A stretch of DNA of 37,189 bases from Microcaldota archaeon (GCA_030550115.1 JAUQPY010000005.1:1-37189), one strand, 5' to 3'; counted from the stretch's first letter, positions 7,148 to 15,515 are shown. Program-made: numbers and translations. Notes: generated by a model from the letters alone, not told the origin.

Positions 7148-7942
7148 ATGGTAAGTTCTGAGTTAGAGCCATTAGTTAAAATGGCATATGATAGCAATCC
7201 AGCAATCAGAAAATACGCTGCTGAAAGATTGGTGGAGTTCGCAGATGAATTGGCATATCAGATATTATTAGAACTAGCTAATGACAAAGATGAATCTGTG
7301 AAAGAGGCCGCAAAGAGATCAATAGAGATCTTCAAGGAGAAGCATGCGGATAAGATGCAAAAACCACTATCTGATAAATTACCAGCTATAATATACGGCA
7401 ATCAGCAGCAGGAAACTACTGAGCCAAGGACACCAATATACTTTGAAACTGTAGATACTCGTGAATCTCATCAGAAAGAGGAGAGAAGAGAGTTTAATCT
7501 ATTCGAATACGTTTATTCATCGCTAGATAAATATAGGGAGAGACCTGAAGTGATGAAAAAGCATTTTGAGAATTTACGAGATTATATTACTAAAGAGATG
7601 AACTTAATATATGAATTAATACAGAGTGAAGATTCTTTTGATATAACAAAGATAAAGAATAAGATGAAGATCATAAATACAGGTGAGTTGAAAGTCAAGG
7701 ATAAGGTTCTTAAGGAGTTTGTAGAGAAGAAAAATAGGAGAAAAATAAAAATGTACAGATTATTAGTAGAGGATAGGTATGGTAGAGAGGGGATTGTATA
7801 TGTGTATGAATCTGCAGCAAAAGAGATTAATCAAGGCGATGTGATAAAAATCATTAATTGTGAAGCTAGATCCATAGTTGGAACTGATGAGACTGCTATA
7901 TGGGTATGGAAAGAGGAATCTGAAATATGGAAGAGGATCTAA
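7148..7942 (+). CDS. HEAT-repeat protein with OB-like C-terminus
   Basis: A 264-aa protein with no family I can name. The N-terminus (about residues 5-70) has two HEAT-like repeats, including pairs with the pattern NPAIRKYAAERL and DESVKEAAKRS. A charged linker (75-120) and a helical region (120-195) follow. The last 60 residues (about 200-262) look like a five-stranded OB-type fold, with a GDVIKI segment typical of RPA-like domains. This would fit nucleic-acid binding, as inference only. It lies two bases after the Nudix gene and overlaps the CoA-binding protein by 16 bases. Confidence 0.7.
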   Translation: MVSSELEPLVKMAYDSNPAIRKYAAERLVEFADELAYQILLELANDKDESVKEAAKRSIEIFKEKHADKMQKPLSDKLPAIIYGNQQQETTEPRTPIYFETVDTRESHQKEERREFNLFEYVYSSLDKYRERPEVMKKHFENLRDYITKEMNLIYELIQSEDSFDITKIKNKMKIINTGELKVKDKVLKEFVEKKNRRKIKMYRLLVEDRYGREGIVYVYESAAKEINQGDVIKIINCEARSIVGTDETAIWVWKEESEIWKRI

Positions 7943-8319
7943 ACCTATATGACAAATCAAATAGTATTCTAGTAGTGGGTGTTTCTAGGGATAATAATAA
8001 ATACGGCAGTAAAATATTCCAGACCCTACTACTAGAAGGGTATAATGTTTATGGATTTGGAAGAGAAAAAGTGCATGAAAGAGTCTATACTTCTCTACAA
8101 GAGTTACCAGATCATTACGATCTTGTTATTATTGTAATCCCACCTTCAACTCAGAAGGATATAATAGAATGGATAACTAAGAGCAAAGTAAAAACCGTGT
8201 GGTTTCAACCTGGAAGTGAATCACCAGAATATATAGGATATTTAGAACAGCATGGGAAGAGAGTTATCAGAAATATGTGTTACATAAAAGATGGATTGAA
8301 GATCTCCTTTAGACTCTAA
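7927..8319 (+). CDS. CoA-binding domain protein (COG1832 type)
   Basis: A 130-aa Rossmann-fold protein of the stand-alone CoA-binding family: ILVVGVSRDNNKYG near the N-terminus (about 13-26), then the D-L-V-I-I-V-I-P-P strand (about 67-75) and the conserved VWFQPGSES loop (about 95-103), ending with a conserved NMCYI segment (about 116-120). Members bind CoA through the N-terminal glycine-rich loop, but a physiological role is not established. It is the last gene of the SRP-Nudix operon and converges on the 111-aa gene at 8331. Confidence 0.87.
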   Translation: MEEDLNLYDKSNSILVVGVSRDNNKYGSKIFQTLLLEGYNVYGFGREKVHERVYTSLQELPDHYDLVIIVIPPSTQKDIIEWITKSKVKTVWFQPGSESPEYIGYLEQHGKRVIRNMCYIKDGLKISFRL

Positions 8320-8330
8320 ACTATTAAATC

Positions 8331-8666
8331 TTAATTAGAAAGAGTCTTTATCAGTTCTAATAACTCCTCATCGTAGTGGACATTTGTCAATATTCTGATT
8401 ACATTATCACGATCCAATCCCTCTGGCCATTTATTGTTTTTAAAAATGTAATCTTTCAATCTCTTCATAGCCCCCTCTACAGCTTCTCTTGTTTGCTGAT
8501 CTTTGTATCTTATATCTTTGAAATTGTTGAGAATATTTATATCCTTTTCATCGAGATTGTATGGTCGAGATGATCTGTGAGCATTATTATCATATACTCT
8601 AGAATTTATTATAGGTTTTTCAACAATAATATCTGGATTAGTTCTTCTTAGAATCTTCTCTGCCAT
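8331..8666 (-). CDS. Small unknown charged protein
   Basis: A 111-aa protein, not recognised. It has an extended N-terminus (1-38) and a helical C-terminal half (about 40-110) rich in charged residues. There are no cysteines, signal peptide or membrane segment. It has its own T/A box at 8691-8698, about 29 bases before the ATG, overlapping the stop of the site-2 protease gene, so it is a separate transcription unit. Confidence 0.6.
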   Translation of the reverse strand: MAEKILRRTNPDIIVEKPIINSRVYDNNAHRSSRPYNLDEKDINILNNFKDIRYKDQQTREAVEGAMKRLKDYIFKNNKWPEGLDRDNVIRILTNVHYDEELLELIKTLSN

Positions 8667-8690
8667 TGTTATATTATATATGCAAAACTC

Positions 8691-8698
8691 TTTTTAAA
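8691..8698 (-). promoter_or_regulatory. TATA box of the 111-aa gene
   Basis: TTTTTAAA, centred about 29 bases from the ATG at 8666, predicts a leader of only a few bases. Confidence 0.5.
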
Positions 8699-8699
8699 T

Positions 8700-9971
8700 T
8701 CATCTGAATAGAATACTTATAAAAATAAGCATAATGAGACTAAACGATAGTATTTTGAGCAAAATTCTTCCCCTATCCTTGAGGATAGTTTCTAGTACTT
8801 GCCCACCATCTATAAAGTACACTGGAAACATATTAGTTATTGATATTATCAGATTCAATGAGAATAACATGAATAATAAATTGTATAAAAAGTCTAGAAA
8901 TGGATTATCATAGATTCTGAATATAGAATTTGAGGGTAGGGGTGAATACTTCACGTACCTATTCAATTGGAAATTTCCGTAATTTGTCTCTAGAATGGAA
9001 TCGTTATTGAGAAATGCTGCTGTACACGGCACACCATCTATTTTCTTAATAATTACATATTTATCTGGAATTACATCATTACTTATACAGGCTCCTACTA
9101 TAGAGAAGGGTTCAGTTAATATTAGAAATACCCATAGAACCAAGAAAAAGATCATGCTGAAAAACAAATTTACTCCTACTCCAGCTAATAATATATCTGT
9201 TTTCTTAGAGCTCTCTGTTAGGTTCTTGAACTGATCATCGTCAGGCTCTACAAAAGCTCCTACAGGAATTGCCCCGTATGTTATTAATCCTGTACTCCTA
9301 ATAGGTATATTGTATCTCATAGCAATAACAGCATGAGCAAGTTCGTGTACTATCATAACAAACCCTAGAGCAAATATAGATTCAAGAAATGGTAAGGTAA
9401 TGCCTGGAATTAGAGGAGATACTATAGTACTACTTACCTGCCCTTCTAATGATATCTCTCTCCATAGTCTTAAGAATCCGTTCAGTAGGGAGAATACAAA
9501 CCAACCTATCACTCCACTCAACAATAATATAAGAGATGATAGGGAGATAGGCGGGGAATAGGAAGTGCTATTGGTAATTACAAATTTGGATAGAGCGATT
9601 TGATACATTATCGCTATTATAAACATTAACATTATTGATGTTAAATATGTTAATATTCTATGTTTATACTTTTGTGGAAAGAGAAAAATTCCTAGAAACC
9701 CAAACATAACATGGAAGGCAATTCTTGAGAGAAATGTTATAAATTCGCTTAACCATATGAAATCTTTTATTATATTGTTAAACCTGACTGTTCTAATCAT
9801 GTTAAATAATCCCATTACTGGTTCAGCTCTATAGAATATATACAGAGAATATGCTGATAAGAACCCCCATATTCCTAATAGGATTAGGGCTAATAGGGAA
9901 GAGATTGATGAATCAACTAAAATTTTGATAAGTATAGATGTAGCTAGAAAGATCGCTATATATCCAACCAT
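8700..9971 (-). CDS. Site-2 protease (M50) intramembrane metalloprotease
   Basis: A 423-aa polytopic membrane protein. The zinc site HELAH (residues 209-213) lies in a transmembrane helix and the second conserved motif appears as NMFPVYFIDGG (380-390), where the aspartate of DGG completes the metal site. Between them, residues about 295-350 form a small soluble insertion that may be a PDZ-like domain. Six or more hydrophobic helices are visible (for example 1-50, 100-130, 145-165, 200-220, 260-290, 360-380, 400-420). S2P enzymes cut membrane-embedded regulators or signal peptides; the substrate here is unknown. The start overlaps the end of the aCPSF2 gene by 16 bases, so they form one operon. 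Confidence 0.92.
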   Translation of the reverse strand: MVGYIAIFLATSILIKILVDSSISSLLALILLGIWGFLSAYSLYIFYRAEPVMGLFNMIRTVRFNNIIKDFIWLSEFITFLSRIAFHVMFGFLGIFLFPQKYKHRILTYLTSIMLMFIIAIMYQIALSKFVITNSTSYSPPISLSSLILLLSGVIGWFVFSLLNGFLRLWREISLEGQVSSTIVSPLIPGITLPFLESIFALGFVMIVHELAHAVIAMRYNIPIRSTGLITYGAIPVGAFVEPDDDQFKNLTESSKKTDILLAGVGVNLFFSMIFFLVLWVFLILTEPFSIVGACISNDVIPDKYVIIKKIDGVPCTAAFLNNDSILETNYGNFQLNRYVKYSPLPSNSIFRIYDNPFLDFLYNLLFMLFSLNLIISITNMFPVYFIDGGQVLETILKDRGRILLKILSFSLIMLIFISILFR

Positions 9972-11197
9972 TCTCCAACGCCTATTGATCTAGCATCATA
10001 ACCCAGCTCAGATCTCAATTCTTCCTCGAATATTTCGCTAGAATCAGAATGAACTAGAATGATCTTTTCAGGTTGAACTCTATCTATGAAGTTGAGTATA
10101 TCTTCCCTATCAGCATGTGCAGATAGGCTAAAATTATAAACTGGTAAATCCACTTTCAACTCCACATCATTCAATTTGATTTTACCAAAATTTATCAATC
10201 TATATCCATTACTCTGTTTAACCTGATATCCAGTAAGGATTATTCTGGATTTTCTATTCAAGTTAAATACGTAGTAGAGTGCAGGCCCCCCTTCCAACAT
10301 ACCTGAAGATGATATTATTATAGCTGGTTCATCTGTGATTTTAGATCTCTTCCTATTATTCTCTACTTCCTCTATACTATTCAATTTAGATATGAATTTA
10401 GGATCATTCAGTTCATTGTAATATGCTTTATATACTCTGTTTATCTTCTTGCCAAGACCATCAACATATATAGGAACTCTATTCTTATATCTCTCCACTA
10501 ATATCGATATTAATTCCTGGGTTCTCCCTAGAGAGAATGCGGGAAATAGAGCTACACCACCATTGTCTAGGGTCTGATCAACTACTTCATATATTCTATC
10601 AATCTGACTTTTTCTATCTGGATGATTTTGATACCAATAAGTAGATTCTATTATCAGAACATCTGTATCAGGAGGGTTATCAGCTTTTCTTAATAGCTCA
10701 GTATTTTTGTATTTGAAATCTCCTGTATAAAGTATTGTTCTATCTTTTATTTCTATGTTTATCATTGCTGCCCCTAACAAATGCCCTGCATACAGAGCCA
10801 TGAATCGGATTCCATGAGACGAGTTCCATAGGTTGTAATCTAGCAGTTCTGCTCTCCTCAGTATTGTTTTAACATCTCTAACTGAGTAGTCTGGTTTTCT
10901 ATTGTTTAGTTTAGCTACTTTTATAGCATCTATCCACATATGCTCTGATTCTAACAGAGTGGGTTTGGTTAGAAAAAGAGGGATTTTAGATGCTAGTGCG
11001 GGTACATATCCAGAATGATCCATATGCGCATGAGATAATATGAGGAATTTTAGATTATCCTGAATGATAGGGTATTCTATACCCCTATCCTCTAGAACCT
11101 TTATACCCGCATCTAGACCAAACCTCAATCCATTATAGTCCACTACAAAATGGGATCTCCCCACCTCTCTTCCAGCACCTCCACAGAACAATTTCAT
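9956..11197 (-). CDS. aCPSF2-type beta-CASP ribonuclease
   Basis: A 413-aa metallo-beta-lactamase/beta-CASP RNase without N-terminal KH domains, hence aCPSF2 rather than aCPSF1. Motif 2 HAHMDH is at 56-61, motif 3 AGHLLGA at 137-143, motif 4 TGD at 158-160; beta-CASP histidines lie in SAHAD (H361) and VHSD (H383). Such enzymes process RNA 3' ends or act as exonucleases. I choose the ATG at 11197: MKLFCGGAGREVGRS is the typical start and an AGGTG Shine-Dalgarno sits six bases before it; the in-frame GTG at 11206 overlaps that site. The mRNA leader contains a box C/D sRNA. Confidence 0.92.
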   Translation of the reverse strand: MKLFCGGAGREVGRSHFVVDYNGLRFGLDAGIKVLEDRGIEYPIIQDNLKFLILSHAHMDHSGYVPALASKIPLFLTKPTLLESEHMWIDAIKVAKLNNRKPDYSVRDVKTILRRAELLDYNLWNSSHGIRFMALYAGHLLGAAMINIEIKDRTILYTGDFKYKNTELLRKADNPPDTDVLIIESTYWYQNHPDRKSQIDRIYEVVDQTLDNGGVALFPAFSLGRTQELISILVERYKNRVPIYVDGLGKKINRVYKAYYNELNDPKFISKLNSIEEVENNRKRSKITDEPAIIISSSGMLEGGPALYYVFNLNRKSRIILTGYQVKQSNGYRLINFGKIKLNDVELKVDLPVYNFSLSAHADREDILNFIDRVQPEKIILVHSDSSEIFEEELRSELGYDARSIGVGEWLDI

Positions 11198-11203
11198 ATT
11201 ATA

Positions 11204-11265
11204 CACCTTCAGCTTTGGGTCTTTTCCTCACCATAATCAGATTCATCCGATTTTCATCACACCGG
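11204..11265 (-). ncRNA. Box C/D guide sRNA in the aCPSF2 leader
   Basis: Read on the minus strand: box C GTGATGA (11254-11260), a 13-nt guide (11241-11253), box D' CTGA (11237-11240), a 5-nt linker, box C' GTGAGGA (11225-11231, one mismatch to the consensus), a 12-nt guide (11213-11224), box D CTGA (11209-11212). Order and spacing are those of archaeal double-guide 2'-O-methylation sRNAs bound by L7Ae, Nop5 and fibrillarin. A T/A box 25 bases upstream places its 5' end near 11264. Base 11208, right after box D, begins the AGGTG ribosome binding site of aCPSF2. Targets cannot be assigned without the rRNA sequences. Confidence 0.85.
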
Positions 11266-11280
11266 AATTATATAGGATGT

Positions 11281-11292
11281 TTTTTATTTAAA
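11281..11292 (-). promoter_or_regulatory. TATA box of the C/D sRNA-aCPSF2 transcript
   Basis: A TTTAAA core at 11287-11292, next to a T-run and abutting the stop of the PH-domain gene. Its centre lies about 25 bases before the sRNA 5' end and about 92 bases before the aCPSF2 ATG; no other box stands closer to that ATG. Confidence 0.6.
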
Positions 11293-11820
11293 CTAATCCT
11301 TAAAAACCCTTTTCTTGATCCTCTCATTTTGAAAGCCTTCTATTCTTTTTATAGCTTCATCAACGAATGGTTCAGGATCATCTATAGCATCTAGTGAGAA
11401 CTCACTCAATTTGATATCAGTTGCAGCAGTAGAAATTATTACTTGTCCTACCCCAAGTAATCTGTGTATTATATCATATCTAATAGCAATATTCTGGATT
11501 TTAACATATGGGATCCTCTCTATTCTCTTCCTTATAATCCCGTATTCTATTATCAGATTGTGGTCGGTAAAAGTATACTTAAAATTCCTCCATTTCAATT
11601 CAATGTAGATATAGTATATGAAGAGTAATATTGATAGCCCAATTAATCCTAATATGAACATCGTATCGAATATTAAAGAAAGAGGGTTTACGAATATGTT
11701 AGTTATGAAGCTCAATATTATCAAAATTATCATAACTCCTAGAATACTTAAAACTACATTTAGCATCCATATGAGTTTTACTTTAGGGGATAGATTGTAG
11801 GCTGTATTTAACTTTATCAT
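11293..11820 (-). CDS. Membrane protein with bacterial-type PH domain (bPH2/DUF304)
   Basis: A 175-aa protein with two hydrophobic helices (about residues 15-45 and 48-75) followed by a bPH2 domain: YTFTDHNLIIEYGIIRKR, then IPYVKIQNI and the conserved D-x-x-x-R-L-L-G-V-G-x-V element (about 115-127), then a short acidic tail. Members of this YdbS-like family are common in bacteria and archaea; their role is not settled. It follows Pcc1 with its own T/A box, which overlaps the Pcc1 stop. Confidence 0.85.
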   Translation of the reverse strand: MIKLNTAYNLSPKVKLIWMLNVVLSILGVMIILIILSFITNIFVNPLSLIFDTMFILGLIGLSILLFIYYIYIELKWRNFKYTFTDHNLIIEYGIIRKRIERIPYVKIQNIAIRYDIIHRLLGVGQVIISTAATDIKLSEFSLDAIDDPEPFVDEAIKRIEGFQNERIKKRVFKD

Positions 11821-11840
11821 TATATTTGATTTTAATAATA

Positions 11841-11850
11841 TTTTTTTAAA
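11841..11850 (-). promoter_or_regulatory. TATA box of the PH-domain gene
   Basis: TTTTTTTAAA centred about 27 bases before the ATG at 11820; predicts a near-leaderless mRNA. Confidence 0.5.
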
Positions 11851-12055
11851 GTTTATTCATAATTTCCTCTGCAGTACTGGTAAGTCTAAGTATACTATTT
11901 AGTATCTGTCTGGCCCTTATGGAGTTTTCTGAGGATATTTTAACTACTAACCTATCCGAATCTAATTCCATATCAAAACCTCCAGCCTTGTATATCGGAT
12001 ATAGAAGATTATATAGGGCCTTAGGATCCTCTCTAAACTCTAGAATTATCAACAT
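11846..12055 (-). CDS. pcc1: KEOPS complex subunit Pcc1
   Basis: A 69-aa protein with the Pcc1 layout: a first strand (LIILEFRED), a helix covering a proline-containing hydrophobic stretch, two strands, and the diagnostic C-terminal helix SIRARQILNSILRLTSTAEEI (split: SIRARQILNS, residues about 45-54, then ILRLTSTAEEIM). Pcc1 dimerises and links Kae1 in KEOPS, which makes t6A37 in tRNAs reading ANN codons. Kae1, Bud32 and Cgi121 are not in the window. It overlaps the preceding membrane-protein gene by seven bases. Confidence 0.82.
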   Translation of the reverse strand: MLIILEFREDPKALYNLLYPIYKAGGFDMELDSDRLVVKISSENSIRARQILNSILRLTSTAEEIMNKL

Positions 12056-12345
12056 TTTAGACCAAACACCTTATAATAGCCTCTATTAGTATCCAATATG
12101 ACAGCTGTTGGACACCTATCTACGTAGATACTTTCATTATAATCGTATGTCATATTGCCTGGGAATACTGTAAGAGAATACACCTTAACATTAGTATTTA
12201 GTTCGAAAATCAATCTACCCTCATCGTATTTTATAGATATCAAGCTCTCCAGCTCTTTTGGTTTTATTACGTATTTTGATCCCCAAAGAACCATCATGAT
12301 AGCTATTATCAATAACCACATCGTAAGTATATATTCTAATCTCAT
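12049..12345 (-). CDS. Small membrane-anchored protein, unknown
   Basis: A 98-aa protein with one N-terminal hydrophobic segment (about residues 5-24, LTMWLLIIAIMMVLWGS) and a beta-rich remainder of about 70 residues, probably outside the cytoplasm, with two cysteines (about 79 and the last residue, 98) and two N-glycosylation sequons near the middle. Family unknown. It overlaps the ATPase stop by ATGA and the Pcc1 start by seven bases. Confidence 0.65.
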   Translation of the reverse strand: MRLEYILTMWLLIIAIMMVLWGSKYVIKPKELESLISIKYDEGRLIFELNTNVKVYSLTVFPGNMTYDYNESIYVDRCPTAVILDTNRGYYKVFGLKC

Positions 12346-13775
12346 CTTACATCCCTATTATCAGAAACATAATTTCCATAATCAATAGTAAGATTCTTCC
12401 ACCAGTTATTCCCAACAATAGATCTGATCTGTGATTCAACTGGTTTTGCTATTCTTAGAGCTTCCTGAACATGTCTACTAAGAATATACTCCTCCTCATC
12501 CAAAACAGCTAGATCTCCAGCAACCCTAATGATCCCTCCTAAGTATCTTAGTCTCAGAGTTAATCCATTAACATCATCATAGCTCTTAGCTATCATCTTA
12601 GAGACTTTTATTATCTCGTGTAGAGCAGAGATATGTGCATGAGGAATTTTACCATCATTAACTATTTCCTGGGCTACAAATTGATATGTTTTGTATATAT
12701 TCTCCTCATTGATTGGCATCCATGTGTTCAACAGTATTTCATATCCATAACCTGATATTCTATTTCTTAGCGCTGGATGTATACTCTCTAAATCAACTAC
12801 ATTAATAGCTCCTACCAATATGAAATCACATGGTACGTTTTCTACCTTAACTACTGCTCCAGTCCCATGTGTGTTCTTAGCAGCAATAGGAAACTTTTTA
12901 TCTTGCATAGCTGTTAGCAATCCTCTCTGAATATTGGGTTCCATTGTGGATAGTTCGTCTATATATAGAATTCCTTCATGAGCCTCATGTACTGCACCTG
13001 GAACTACTCTCTCATGGTGGGGAGAACCTAGATCTGGATGGGCCCCATACGGATCATGTTCTACATCACCGAACATCTCAGATTCAGTCTTAGCTACTAC
13101 CTGGACGAATAGAGGCCTATCAAATGGAACTATTATTTTTCTATCATAATTATCCATATCTATTCTGGACAGGATTGCATCAGGTATAGGAGTATTATCT
13201 TTAGGTTTTTGATATTTATAGACTTTATCATCATCAACAAAATATATTTCCATTACATAATCTCCATTATCTAAAATCGTGTTCTTGGTAATGAAATTCC
13301 TCTTCTTATCAAACTTATACATAAAAGTAGGATTTCTGGAAGAAGATTTTTTGTTTAGACAGTAAGGACAGATATCCTTGCTAGGTTCACTATAACCTCC
13401 ACATTGTTTGCATCTTATCCCAAGTTTATCAGCTACATCATCAGGGATCATCTCGTAAGGTATTGGTTTTAGGTTGTATTCAAATTGATTTTTCCCATCT
13501 CTACGTTCAATTCTTAATATCGGTCTTTGAGGTTTCTTTGGGTTGTACTGGACAGAAATTTGCTCTTTGGGTAGTGGTAGTGCGCTTGCCATCGCCCTTC
13601 CTATCATGCTCTTACCAATTCCTGGAGGACCTACTAGAAGTATGTGCCTTCTCTGTTTAACAGCCATCTTTACCAATCTTATTGCATTATCCTGTCCAAT
13701 TATCTTTTGAAACTCATCATTTGGTATCTTTATATCTTTAGTAGAAAATATATCATCGACTGACTTTACAATCAT
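12342..13775 (-). CDS. Lon-like AAA+ ATPase lacking protease domain, with zinc ribbon
   Basis: A 477-aa AAA+ protein close to archaeal LonB in its ATPase module: Walker A GPPGIGKS (49-56), a Lon-type RVVPGAVHEAHEGILYIDE segment with Walker B (256-274), LLTAMQDKKFPI, sensor and arginine residues around LRNRI (336-340), and the LRLRYLGG small-domain motif (407-414). Two departures stand out. Between Walker A and B, where LonB has membrane helices, there is a zinc-ribbon pattern CxxC-x10-CxxC (C122, C125, C136, C139). The protein ends shortly after the small AAA domain, so the Ser/Lys protease domain is absent. It may be a chaperone-like unfoldase or partner with a separate protease; that is inference. 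Confidence 0.85.
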   Translation of the reverse strand: MIVKSVDDIFSTKDIKIPNDEFQKIIGQDNAIRLVKMAVKQRRHILLVGPPGIGKSMIGRAMASALPLPKEQISVQYNPKKPQRPILRIERRDGKNQFEYNLKPIPYEMIPDDVADKLGIRCKQCGGYSEPSKDICPYCLNKKSSSRNPTFMYKFDKKRNFITKNTILDNGDYVMEIYFVDDDKVYKYQKPKDNTPIPDAILSRIDMDNYDRKIIVPFDRPLFVQVVAKTESEMFGDVEHDPYGAHPDLGSPHHERVVPGAVHEAHEGILYIDELSTMEPNIQRGLLTAMQDKKFPIAAKNTHGTGAVVKVENVPCDFILVGAINVVDLESIHPALRNRISGYGYEILLNTWMPINEENIYKTYQFVAQEIVNDGKIPHAHISALHEIIKVSKMIAKSYDDVNGLTLRLRYLGGIIRVAGDLAVLDEEEYILSRHVQEALRIAKPVESQIRSIVGNNWWKNLTIDYGNYVSDNRDVR

Positions 13776-13795
13776 ATATCTATAAACAAAATTTC

Positions 13796-13806
13796 TTTTT
13801 TTAAAA
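13796..13806. promoter_or_regulatory. Shared bidirectional T/A promoter box
   Basis: TTTTTTTAAAA lies between the divergent ATPase (13775) and M24 peptidase (13823) starts, about 27 and 20 bases from each. Confidence 0.55.
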
Positions 13807-13822
13807 CTATCATCACTGTATT

Positions 13823-14740
13823 ATGGAGTACCTCATCCCATCATCGTCACATTTAAGATACTTTACAGGATTGGATATAGAACATATTTTTATGTTCCAG
13901 AATACAATTTATACTTACGATCTGAACATGAAATTAGTGAAAGCATCTTACAGAGGAAATGTAAAACATATACAATACTTATTTGAAGATTTGAAAAACA
14001 GAGATATAAAAGCCCCTCTAAAAAATTTAGATGCCAGATTCTATAACAAAATATCTAAGTACGTAAGATCGATTCAAGATTGTACAGATGAGTTCTATCT
14101 GATAAGAATGAACAAAGAACCATATGAATTTAATAGGATACGACGGGCTGCTATGAATAGCTTGAGGGTTATGTATGATCTCGTAGATGAGATAGATCCT
14201 TCGATGACTGAGAAAGAGATAGAGGCTCTACTAAAGATCAGAACTGCAAATCACGAACTATCCTTTAGACCTATTGTAGCTTCGTATAGTAATGCAAAAT
14301 ATCCACATTACTATGCAAGAGATGTTAAGATTGGAGCTGGAGTGATGATAGATTTTGGAATAGAATATAGAGGGTACAAAGCAGATATAACTGATTTTGT
14401 GATATTTGATAGTGGATATTTACAAGATAAATATAGTAAATTACAGAAAATATTCAAATATATAGTTGATCGATTATCTCCTGGTATGTTAGCCAGCAAG
14501 TTACACAAAATCTATATAGAGGCGTATAAAAAGTATGATCTCCCTCTACCTCCGCATGCTATAGGTCATGGAATAGGGTTAGATATTCATGAATACCCTA
14601 TATTATCTGAATCCTCTGATCACGTTCTTATGAATACTATAATCACCATAGAACCAGGTTACTATAATGATAGATATGGTATGAGATATGAGAGGGATGT
14701 GATAATATATGATGATGGAATTGAAGTTTTAGATATCTAA
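13823..14740 (+). CDS. M24 family metallopeptidase (Xaa-Pro aminopeptidase-like)
   Basis: A 305-aa pita-bread peptidase. All five metal ligands are present: D177 and D188 (MIDFG, ADITDF), H249 (GHGIGLDIHE), E277 (ITIEPGYY) and E290 (RYERD). The N-terminal domain (1-100) is shorter than in typical prolidases (about 350 aa). It is expected to remove N-terminal residues ahead of proline or cut X-Pro dipeptides in the cytoplasm. It has its own promoter and overlaps the archease gene tail-to-tail by 12 bases. Confidence 0.9.
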   Translation: MEYLIPSSSHLRYFTGLDIEHIFMFQNTIYTYDLNMKLVKASYRGNVKHIQYLFEDLKNRDIKAPLKNLDARFYNKISKYVRSIQDCTDEFYLIRMNKEPYEFNRIRRAAMNSLRVMYDLVDEIDPSMTEKEIEALLKIRTANHELSFRPIVASYSNAKYPHYYARDVKIGAGVMIDFGIEYRGYKADITDFVIFDSGYLQDKYSKLQKIFKYIVDRLSPGMLASKLHKIYIEAYKKYDLPLPPHAIGHGIGLDIHEYPILSESSDHVLMNTIITIEPGYYNDRYGMRYERDVIIYDDGIEVLDI

Positions 14741-15100
14741 TACAATCTCTAATCTATTGTTTTCATATTTCAAGTCCCAATATGTGGCAGCTTTTATATT
14801 GGTGCTCCACTGTCCAGGCTCATAGAAGACTTCTAACTTACATTTAAACTCCTTGAGCTCTTTTATTGTATATGATATTGGCCTTACTGATCGTATTTCT
14901 AGCTCAGCTATTATCGAATTTACTAATTGTACAAAAAACAGATCAGGGTACTCCTCATCAATATGTATTATGAAACTCTCCTCACTACTCTTCCCTTCTG
15001 GAACCCTTAGTACATAACCGACTAATTCCCTAACAATAGTATTTAAATCCCCGGAAATCACTAATTTAATATCAGCTGTATGATCCTCAATTCTTAGCAT
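14729..15100 (-). CDS. Archease
   Basis: A 123-aa archease, the activator that speeds guanylylation and turnover of the tRNA ligase RtcB. The N-terminal EDHTADI motif (residues 5-11), the central KAATYWDL (about 103-110) and the C-terminal IVLDI (119-123) are all conserved and include the metal-binding acidic residues. RtcB itself is not in the window. The start overlaps scpB by 14 bases, so archease is the last gene of the scpA-scpB-archease operon. Confidence 0.92.
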   Translation of the reverse strand: MLRIEDHTADIKLVISGDLNTIVRELVGYVLRVPEGKSSEESFIIHIDEEYPDLFFVQLVNSIIAELEIRSVRPISYTIKELKEFKCKLEVFYEPGQWSTNIKAATYWDLKYENNRLEIVLDI

Positions 15101-15515
15101 TTCTGTCTCTGAAATATTGATCGTATCCAGGTCCCAATACTAAAAATTCTCTGCGTCCAATCTTCTCTACTCTAATAAATTCTCTGTTCATTAGCTCCAA
15201 GAATTCTTCTTTAGAGAGCTTTCTAGTGGCCTCTGAACGAGGAATCTTCCCATGAACCTTTATTGCCCCAATTATCTTCAATTGCTTATCAGATAATTCC
15301 CTATTCTCATAATACTTGGCAATTCTATCTACATAATTAGGTTTTATCTCCATGATTAGATGATTGTTCTTTACAGTTATCCATAATACAGTATCCTTAT
15401 ACTTCTCATTCAACCTATCTATGATTTCCTGTATATTTCTATCTTGTAGATTATCCAAAGGTATCCCATTAGGTTTTAGAAACAACAATCCTTCAATTAC
15501 TTCATCATCCATCAT
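15087..15515 (-). CDS. scpB: Segregation and condensation protein B
   Basis: A 142-aa tandem winged-helix protein. The N-terminus EGLLFLKPNGIPLDNL matches the ScpB signature, the region IMEIKPNYVDRIAKYY (about 54-69) fits the linker after the first winged helix, and ELSDKQLKIIGAIKVHG starts the second. ScpB dimers bridge ScpA and SMC in the condensin-like complex. Slightly short for the family. It overlaps scpA by 11 bases; an SMC gene is not visible here. Confidence 0.87.
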   Translation of the reverse strand: MMDDEVIEGLLFLKPNGIPLDNLQDRNIQEIIDRLNEKYKDTVLWITVKNNHLIMEIKPNYVDRIAKYYENRELSDKQLKIIGAIKVHGKIPRSEATRKLSKEEFLELMNREFIRVEKIGRREFLVLGPGYDQYFRDRNAKN

